From: Pseudomonadota bacterium
Lineage (GTDB): Bacteria > Pseudomonadota > Alphaproteobacteria > Rhizobiales > Beijerinckiaceae
Length of the DNA: 18,806 bases
NCBI GenBank assembly: GCA_023426505.1
Contig: JAFAAP010000316.1
Location: 1 to 18,806, forward strand
Direction of reading: 5' to 3'
Both the position numbers and the translations under genes were made by a program. This document shows positions 14,541 through 18,806 of the stretch, piece by piece (positions within the stretch are counted from its first letter, which is position 1; every line of letters starts with the position of its first letter). The notes beneath the pieces were generated by a model. That model was given only the letters and a program-made list of their open reading frames with translations. It did no database searches and was not told where the DNA came from.

Positions 14541-15166
14541 CGATCGTTCGTCCGGTCGTTGTTGATGATCGGCGCGGCGCCCGGCGCGACTGGCCGGGGA
14601 GCAACCCGGCGCGGCTGCGGCTGGGGCTGCTGCAGCGGCGCGGTGTCGATCGGCGGAGGCGGCGGAGCGGTCTGGCCGCCGGCCGGGGCCATGATGTCGC
14701 CGGGCCGGGCGGCACCGCCCGGCTGAGACGCATTCTCGATCGGCGGCGGCTCCTCGGGCATCTCCTTCGTCTCGGCGATCACCTCCGTGCCGCCTTTGCA
14801 GTCGACGAGCCAGATGTCGTAGACCGGGTGCTCCAGGCCGTGCAGGCCCGGGCTCGAGGCGAACATCCAACCGGAGAACACGCGCTTGGTGCTGCCGTCC
14901 GCCTCCGCCTCGTCCACCTCGACGAAGGACGTGGTGTAGGGGTTCTCGGTCGGCGGCTTGGTGAAGCAGGCCCGCGCGCGCATCTGCAGCGCACCGAACT
15001 GCACGGTCTCGTCCACCGCGACCTCGAAGGACACGATTCGCCCGGTGATCTTGTCGAGGCCCGAGAACACGGCGGTGGGGTTCTTGATCCGATCCGCCTG
15101 CGCCGTGCCGATGCTGCCGATGACCGTTGCGAGGACCAGAGCCGCCCGCGTCCATCCGAAATTCAT
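14537..15166 (-). CDS. Secreted DUF2155-family protein
   Basis: The 209-residue protein starts at ATG 15166, with GTAAGGCAG just upstream. The longer reading from 15232 would put 22 polar residues before an obvious signal peptide (about 1-24, ending AQA), so it is rejected. The mature N-terminal half (about 28-125) has the DUF2155 pattern as I recall it: a VSFEVAVDETVQFGALQM strand region, ACFTKPPTENP, and FSGWMFASSPGLHGLEHPVYDIWLVDCK, with cysteines at 67 and 123 that could form a disulfide. The C-terminal 80 residues are Pro/Ala/Gln-rich and probably disordered. The function of DUF2155 is unknown; it is often encoded near NDUFA12-type genes in alphaproteobacteria, and one lies about 1.8 kb away here. 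It is probably periplasmic. Confidence 0.85.
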   Translation of the reverse strand: MNFGWTRAALVLATVIGSIGTAQADRIKNPTAVFSGLDKITGRIVSFEVAVDETVQFGALQMRARACFTKPPTENPYTTSFVEVDEAEADGSTKRVFSGWMFASSPGLHGLEHPVYDIWLVDCKGGTEVIAETKEMPEEPPPIENASQPGGAARPGDIMAPAGGQTAPPPPPIDTAPLQQPQPQPRRVAPRPVAPGAAPIINNDRTNDR

Positions 15167-15325
15167 GTGCTGCCTTACGCCTCGCTGTGCGGCCGAGCGT
15201 GGCCGACCTGCGTTCCGGCCTTCCGATAACACGTGAACATTGTTGGAAAAAGGGCAACCGAAACTTGGCCACCGATGGATTGCCTCCTAGGCTCCATCGC
15301 CTGACGAGCATCGATCGGACCTCTC

Positions 15326-15949
15326 ATGGATCAGCCTCCCCCTTCCACCGACGCGGTCCGCCGCTCTATGGGCTTCCTGACTGTGGACGAAGCCTTGCGG
15401 CTATCCTCCCGGGGAGTGTTGATCCCTGACCCTGTTTCGGTCCTGGTTTCTCCGGGCGTCGAACTCGGCGAAGGGGCGATCCTCTGGCCCGGCACGATCC
15501 TCCAGGTCTCGAACGGCGGAAGCATCGCGGTCGGCAGCGGGACAAACCTGTTTCCGGGAGCGCGGCTGGTGGCGGCCGGCGGCCGGATCGACATCGGCAC
15601 GCAAGCGGAGATCGGTGAGGAAGGCGGGTTCACCATCAAGGCCGATTCCGGCATCGCCCTCGAGGTCGGCCACGGCGCCCGGCTCCTCGGCGGCGGCTCC
15701 CTCATCGGACCGAACCGCATCGGGCACGGCGCGCAGATCATTGGGCCGATCCGGTGCCAGAACTGCACCCTCGGCGATGGCGGAACCTATCGCGACCCGG
15801 AGCCGGACGAGCGCGGCGGCGTGCTCAAGGGTTCGGGCGTCGCCCGCAACGTCGAGGTGCCGCTGGGCCACGTCATCCAGGCCTTCGGGCTCTTCGCGGA
15901 GGGAATCATGCGGCGCCAATCCTACTTCCACCCGAGGCTGGGCTCCTGA
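15326..15949 (+). CDS. Left-handed beta-helix (hexapeptide repeat) protein
   Basis: About 38-185 of 207 residues show imperfect hexapeptide periodicity (GVELGEGAILWPG, GSIAVGSGTNLFPG, GRIDIGTQAEIGEEG, IGPNRIGHGAQIIG), the signature of a left-handed beta-helix as in the C-terminal half of GlmU and in acyl/acetyltransferases. There is no N-terminal nucleotidyltransferase domain and I see no obvious catalytic histidine block, so enzyme activity is uncertain; databases may call it a GlmU-like protein by fold alone. A CQNC pair lies at 144-147. It starts at 15326 with only a weak GGA upstream; Met15 (15368) is an alternative. The aldo/keto reductase begins 3 nt after its stop, implying co-translation and a shared role. 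Confidence 0.75.
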   Translation: MDQPPPSTDAVRRSMGFLTVDEALRLSSRGVLIPDPVSVLVSPGVELGEGAILWPGTILQVSNGGSIAVGSGTNLFPGARLVAAGGRIDIGTQAEIGEEGGFTIKADSGIALEVGHGARLLGGGSLIGPNRIGHGAQIIGPIRCQNCTLGDGGTYRDPEPDERGGVLKGSGVARNVEVPLGHVIQAFGLFAEGIMRRQSYFHPRLGS

Positions 15950-15952
15950 CCG

Positions 15953-16732
15953 ATGGCACCTGAGCTGCTTGTCGGCCCCGGTCTCAAGCTCGGCCTCGGC
16001 CTCCTCTCCATCGGCCGCGTCTGGGGCGTGGGCCAAAGTCCGCCTCCCACCGAGGACGAGGCCCAGGCGCTGCTGGCCACGGCCATGGAACTCGGCATCA
16101 CCATCTTCGATACGGCGCCGGCCTATGCGGAGAGCGAGGCGCGCCTGGGCCGCTTCCTCACGGGCCTGCCGCCGTCGCAGCGGACATCTGTCGCCGTCAT
16201 GACCAAGGCGGGCGAGCATTGGGCCATGGGACGAGGGGCGGGCTTTGCCGACCACAGCCGCGACGCGCTGGTCCGCAGCATCGACCGCAGCCTGGGTCTT
16301 CTCGGAAGGATCGACGTCCTGCAGATCCACAAGGCCACCCGCCACGTGGTCACCCATCCCGACGTCCTGGCCGCCATGGACCATGCGCAGGCATGCGGCG
16401 TGACGGCTTTCGGAGCGAGCGTGAGCGACGTGGAGGCGGGAATGGCGGCGGTCGACAGCGGCCTCTACCGCTTCCTCCAGTTTCCGCTGAACCGGTCGAA
16501 CACGGCCATGCTCCCTCTCCTGCCCGAGCTCGAGGCGCGGAACGTCACGCCCGTCATCAACCGCCCCTTCGCCATGGGCGCGCTGGTCGCCGGGGGCTCA
16601 TTCGACGAGGCTGCCCGATCGGCCTTCCGGTTCATCGAAGAGCAGGCCCCGAACGCCATCGTCCTGACCGGCACCGGCCGCGCGGTGCACCTCGTCCAGA
16701 ACGCGGAGGCGTTCCGGAGCCGCCACGGCTGA
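15953..16732 (+). CDS. Aldo/keto reductase family protein
   Basis: The 259-residue protein is a (beta/alpha)8-barrel oxidoreductase of the type that uses NAD(P)H to reduce carbonyls. The full catalytic tetrad is present: Asp53 and Tyr58 in IFDTAPAYAESEARLG, Lys85 in VMTKAG and His126 in VLQIHKAT. Later landmarks, FGASVSD and the C-terminal VLTGTGRAVHLVQNAEAF, fit the cofactor-binding end of the barrel. It is shorter than the usual 300-350 residues, so some external loops may be reduced. The substrate is not predictable. Tight linkage to the upstream beta-helix protein suggests a common pathway, possibly sugar or envelope related, but that is inference. Confidence 0.88.
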   Translation: MAPELLVGPGLKLGLGLLSIGRVWGVGQSPPPTEDEAQALLATAMELGITIFDTAPAYAESEARLGRFLTGLPPSQRTSVAVMTKAGEHWAMGRGAGFADHSRDALVRSIDRSLGLLGRIDVLQIHKATRHVVTHPDVLAAMDHAQACGVTAFGASVSDVEAGMAAVDSGLYRFLQFPLNRSNTAMLPLLPELEARNVTPVINRPFAMGALVAGGSFDEAARSAFRFIEEQAPNAIVLTGTGRAVHLVQNAEAFRSRHG

Positions 16733-16759
16733 ACCATTCTGGTCGGTCTGCTTCGGGTT

Positions 16760-16987
16760 TTATGGAAATTCCCGCTCGAACGGGTTCGGGGCGGGCGCGA
16801 TCATCGGCCTGCCCTCCTTCTCGCGGCGGTCGAAATGGGCCGTCGAGCAGCCGTGCGAGCACAGCAGGCCTTCGTCGGACCAATAGGCCGGCCCGTTCTC
16901 GATGCGGCCGGCGTGATAGGCGAAGTCCGGATGCCCGAAGGGCAGGCCGCACTCGACGCAGGTCCGGGGCTGGGGCCTGTTGAGCAT
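16760..16987 (-). CDS. Small four-cysteine (zinc-finger-like) hypothetical protein
   Basis: The 75 residues contain C10-x2-C13 (CVECGLPFG) and C43-x3-C47 inside YWSDEGLLCSHGCSTAHF. This resembles TRASH/MYM-type treble-clef zinc fingers, where an aromatic-x-D/N-x-G-x-x-x-C-S-x-x-C segment supplies the second metal half-site. A metal-binding fold is therefore likely; no function is known to me. The start lies 12 nt after the stop of the NDUFA12-family gene on the same strand, so they are probably co-transcribed. The Shine-Dalgarno is weak. It is convergent with the aldo/keto reductase gene, 27 nt away. Intact cysteines and operon position argue that it is real. Confidence 0.7.
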   Translation of the reverse strand: MLNRPQPRTCVECGLPFGHPDFAYHAGRIENGPAYWSDEGLLCSHGCSTAHFDRREKEGRPMIAPAPNPFEREFP

Positions 16988-16999
16988 GGGGCTGGGAGC

Positions 17000-17416
17000 T
17001 TACTCGCCCGGGGTCCACGGCACGTAGTCGCCGGTCGCGGCCGGGCGCTGCCCGGTCGAGAGCGAGGAGCCGGACGGACGATAGGCCTGGGGCGTGCCGG
17101 TCATGTTCGGCACGAAGGGCCGCTCCCACGGATGGGGCTGGTAGGCAGGCTCCTCGGTCGGCGGCAGATCCCAGTTGTGGGCGAGCCAGGCGCGCCAGCC
17201 GGGCGGCACCTTCGAGGCGTCGGCCTCGCCATTGTAGATCACCCAGCGGCGCTCGGCGCCCACATTCGAATCGATCGCCTCGGGCTGGACGTAGCGGTAG
17301 TACCGGTTGCCGAACTCGTCCTCACCCACGAACTGGCCTTTGCGCCACGTGAAGTAGCGGGTGCCGAGGGTCTGCCCGTTCCACCAGGTGAAGAACTGCG
17401 TCCAAAACTGTTTCAT
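17000..17416 (-). CDS. NDUFA12-family protein (NADH:ubiquinone oxidoreductase 17.2 kDa subunit homologue)
   Basis: NDUFA12 is an accessory subunit of respiratory complex I, found in mitochondria and in alphaproteobacteria. The 138 residues show the family core: GQFVGEDEFGNRYYRY (about 27-42), RRWVIYNGEADASKVPPGWRAWLAH (about 56-80) and a DLPP turn, followed by a Pro/Tyr-rich tail. It would sit on the matrix-side (cytoplasmic) arm of complex I. ATG 17416 is preferred over GTG 17425, which adds only MAA. The nuo operon is not in this window, so the gene is unlinked from the core subunits. The four-cysteine ORF follows 12 nt downstream. The 683-bp spacer upstream separates it from the divergent nrdJ. 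Confidence 0.93.
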   Translation of the reverse strand: MKQFWTQFFTWWNGQTLGTRYFTWRKGQFVGEDEFGNRYYRYVQPEAIDSNVGAERRWVIYNGEADASKVPPGWRAWLAHNWDLPPTEEPAYQPHPWERPFVPNMTGTPQAYRPSGSSLSTGQRPAATGDYVPWTPGE

Positions 17417-17763
17417 CGCTGCCACTGAGGGGGTTCGTGAATTTGCGCGGAATATGGCTTTTGGCCGCCGGGAAGTCCAGCCTCGGGACGCAGATGAATC
17501 GCGGTGATTCTGCCTTGGCGGTTCGAGTCGGGTCGAACGGCTGTTTTTCCCGGATTTCCACCAAAAGGCCCGGCGAGATCACGATCTGACGCAGCGTCAA
17601 GCCCGACTCGATCAATTGTGTCCCGGCAAAAAATTTTGCGGCCCGTTTTGGTGCCTCGGAGGCCCGACCTTAGCCGGCCAAGCTTGGCCCTGCGAATATT
17701 CCTAATCGGATTCTCGAAGGAGTCTCCGAGGCTTAGCCACTTTTCCACATTCTTAACACTTAC

Positions 17764-17779
17764 CCACTATATATAGGTG
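17764..17779. promoter_or_regulatory. NrdR box 1
   Basis: CCACTATATATAGGTG matches the published NrdR-box consensus (acaCwAtATaTwGtgt) across the whole core, CTATATATAG (17767-17776), with divergence mainly in the right flank. NrdR is the ATP/dATP-sensing repressor of ribonucleotide reductase genes. The position upstream of nrdJ supports the call. Confidence 0.72.
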
Positions 17780-17794
17780 GAACTTGGACGCTCA

Positions 17795-17810
17795 ACACAA
17801 GTTCTTGTTT
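17795..17810. promoter_or_regulatory. NrdR box 2
   Basis: ACACAAGTTCTTGTTT agrees with the NrdR consensus at about 12 of 16 positions by eye. Its centre is 31 bp from that of box 1 (15 bp between boxes), which is three helical turns and the usual tandem spacing. The spacing strengthens a match that would be weak alone. Confidence 0.6.
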
Positions 17811-17816
17811 CAGTTC

Positions 17817-17845
17817 TTGACGTAAGCCACATCGCCCGACTAGCT
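17817..17845 (+). promoter_or_regulatory. Possible nrdJ promoter
   Basis: TTGACG (17817-17822), a 17-nt spacer and CTAGCT (17840-17845) form a candidate promoter just downstream of NrdR box 2. If used, the leader would be about 250 nt. An alternative is that the TATATA of box 1 is itself the -10 element, which would put the repressor directly over it; no good -35 is seen for that option. Confidence 0.35.
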
Positions 17846-17943
17846 TGCCGGGGTGCCGATCAACGCGGCGGCCGGTCCGAAAAAGACCGGCAAAGGATCC
17901 CCCGAAGGGCTCAGGAGCGTCAGGAACCACGTGGCAAGCTTTT
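17842..17943 (+). ncRNA. Candidate structured element in the nrdJ leader
   Basis: AGCTTGCC (17842-17849) is a perfect 8-bp complement of GGCAAGCT (17933-17940), closing a domain of about 100 nt. Inside is a perfect 7-bp hairpin, GCCGGTC/GACCGGC (17871-17877 with 17885-17891), with an A-rich loop, and further short pairs (CCC-GAA-GGG at 17901-17909; CCACGTGG at 17927-17934). A short T-run ends at 17943. I do not recognise a known riboswitch consensus; in particular the conserved cobalamin-riboswitch boxes are not evident. It could be a leader domain, an attenuator or chance pairing. Confidence 0.4.
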
Positions 17944-18064
17944 GTCGCGCGAACAGTGATGCTTGGGATCAACGCGGTCGAGGGCTTGCGTAAGGCGCTC
18001 CATCAACGGGGTGCCGCAGTATCAAAAAAATGGGCTGGGGGCGTCACGAGATCATCGTGGCCAC

Positions 18065-18080
18065 GGGGACGTCCGTCCCC
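18065..18080 (+). promoter_or_regulatory. Hairpin adjacent to the nrdJ ribosome binding site
   Basis: GGGGAC-GTCC-GTCCCC is a perfect 6-bp stem ending 7 nt before the GAGGTG Shine-Dalgarno (18088-18093) of nrdJ. It is near enough to influence ribosome access, or to pair alternatively with upstream leader sequence. Confidence 0.4.
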
Positions 18081-18099
18081 ACATGTTGAGGTGTGACCT

Positions 18100-18806
18100 A
18101 TGCGGATCGAGCGGCGTTATACGAAATCGGGCCAGTCGCCCTACTCCTCTCTCGCGTTCCGGCTCGCCACGAGCGAGATTCGCAACCCGGACGGCTCCAT
18201 CGTCTTCAAGCTCGAGAACATCGAGGTGCCGGAGACCTGGAGCCAGGTGGCCTCCGACGTGCTGGCCCAGAAGTATTTCCGCAAGGCGGGCGTGCCCGCG
18301 CGCCTCAAGAAGATCGAGGAGAACGACGTTCCCTCCTGGCTGTGGCGCTCCGTGCCCGACGAGGCGGCGCTGGCCGGACTGCCCGAGGACCAGCGCTACG
18401 GCTCAGAGATGTCCTCCAAGCAGGTCTTCGACCGTCTCGCCGGCTGCTGGACCTACTGGGGCTGGAAGGGCGGCTACTTCTCGTCGGAAGAGGACGCGCA
18501 GGCCTTCCTCGACGAGCTGCGCTTCATGCTCGCCAACCAGATGGTGGCGCCCAACTCCCCGCAATGGTTCAACACCGGCCTGCACTGGGCCTACGGCATC
18601 GACGGTCCGAGCCAGGGCCACTTCTACGTGGACCACAGGACCGGCAAGCTCACCAAGTCCAAGTCGGCCTACGAGCACCCGCAGCCGCATGCCTGCTTCA
18701 TCCAGAGCGTCGAGGACGACCTGGTGAACGAGGGCGGCATCATGGACCTGTGGGTCCGCGAGGCGCGCCTGTTCAAGTACGGCTCCGGCACCGGCTCCAA
18801 CTTCTC
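18100..18806 (+). CDS. nrdJ: Vitamin B12-dependent (class II) ribonucleotide reductase, N-terminal part
   Basis: It reduces ribonucleotides to deoxyribonucleotides with an adenosylcobalamin-generated thiyl radical, so it works with or without oxygen. ATG 18100 has a good GAGGTG 6 nt upstream. The frame runs open to the window end (235 codons), so the gene is cut. Visible blocks are SPYSSLAFRLATSEIRNPDG near the start, PNSPQWFNTGLH (151-162), PQPHACFIQSVEDD, where Cys199 is the likely first redox-active cysteine, and ARLFKYGSGTGSNFS at the edge. This is the style of the long alphaproteobacterial NrdJ; no ATP-cone is seen at the N-terminus. The two NrdR-type operators upstream suggest repression when dATP is plentiful. 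Confidence 0.95.
   Translation, partial: MRIERRYTKSGQSPYSSLAFRLATSEIRNPDGSIVFKLENIEVPETWSQVASDVLAQKYFRKAGVPARLKKIEENDVPSWLWRSVPDEAALAGLPEDQRYGSEMSSKQVFDRLAGCWTYWGWKGGYFSSEEDAQAFLDELRFMLANQMVAPNSPQWFNTGLHWAYGIDGPSQGHFYVDHRTGKLTKSKSAYEHPQPHACFIQSVEDDLVNEGGIMDLWVREARLFKYGSGTGSNF

Larger units (their letters stand above)
17417..18099. other. Divergent intergenic region NDUFA12-homologue/nrdJ (683 bp)
   Basis: No ORF here is convincing. From left to right it holds a set of short palindromes (17521-17639), an AT-rich stretch, two NrdR-box-like operators (17764-17779 and 17795-17810), a possible nrdJ promoter (17817-17845), a foldable region bounded by an 8-bp helix (17842-17940), repeated short words up to about 18016, and a hairpin (18065-18080) just before the nrdJ ribosome binding site. 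Confidence 0.7.

Noticed and set aside
17518..17540. tRNA T-arm-like GGTTCGAGTC
   Set aside because: The flanking bases do not form a T-stem, and no acceptor, D or anticodon arms can be built around it; it is better described as a short palindrome.
17842..18099. Cobalamin riboswitch upstream of the B12-dependent reductase
   Set aside because: I looked for the conserved B12-box and core adenosylcobalamin-riboswitch words and did not find them; the leader is reported only as an unclassified structured candidate.
17963..18727. 254-codon plus-strand ORF overlapping the start of nrdJ
   Set aside because: It is a shifted frame of nrdJ (Ser/Arg/Pro/Thr-rich); the true frame begins at 18100 and stays open to the window edge.

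Overview
The window is GC-rich chromosomal DNA from an alphaproteobacterium, most likely of the order Hyphomicrobiales (Rhizobiales). A Methylobacteriaceae/Microvirga-like host is my best guess, made from recall of protein style rather than any search. The signs are an RNase E with an acidic insert inside its S1 domain and a short Trp-rich C-terminal tail, the order amiC-mrcA-prfB divergent from rne, a bacterial homologue of complex I subunit NDUFA12, an aroQ-accB-accC-aat cluster, and a class II (B12-dependent) ribonucleotide reductase. Almost everything is conserved housekeeping DNA. I see no rRNA, tRNA, CRISPR array, prophage or intact insertion sequence.

Layout. (1) 1-556: 3' end of an RTX calcium-binding exoprotein, ending at a bidirectional terminator. 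(2) 605-5721, minus strand: transcription order amiC (septal amidase), mrcA (PBP1A), prfB (release factor 2, whose reading frame is completed only by a programmed +1 frameshift). (3) 5722-6331: divergent 610-bp spacer with a strongly foldable rne leader. (4) 6332-9085, plus: rne. (5) 9122-10303, minus: a PLP aminotransferase convergent with rne. (6) 10492-14540, plus: a periplasmic DsbA-family thiol oxidoreductase, aroQ, accB, accC, aat. (7) 14537-15166, minus: a secreted DUF2155 protein whose stop codon overlaps that of aat. (8) 15326-16732, plus: a left-handed beta-helix (hexapeptide repeat) protein and an aldo/keto reductase, 3 nt apart. (9) 16760-17416, minus: an NDUFA12-family protein and a small four-cysteine protein. 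(10) 17417-18099: divergent 683-bp spacer with two NrdR-box-like operators and a foldable leader. (11) 18100 to the end, plus: the first 235 codons of nrdJ.

Themes. amiC and mrcA both act on peptidoglycan. accB/accC start fatty-acid synthesis (two of four acetyl-CoA carboxylase subunits), and aroQ supplies the shikimate pathway. rne, prfB and aat handle RNA decay, translation termination and N-end-rule protein turnover. The most rewarding places for a second look are non-coding: the prfB frameshift site, the rne leader, and above all the nrdJ upstream region, where paired NrdR-type operators precede a long leader with an 8-bp closing helix, repeated sequence words and a hairpin next to the ribosome binding site. 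I found no clear evidence of a wholly new multi-gene system; the least-described coding units are the four-cysteine ORF beside the NDUFA12 homologue and the beta-helix/aldo-keto reductase pair.
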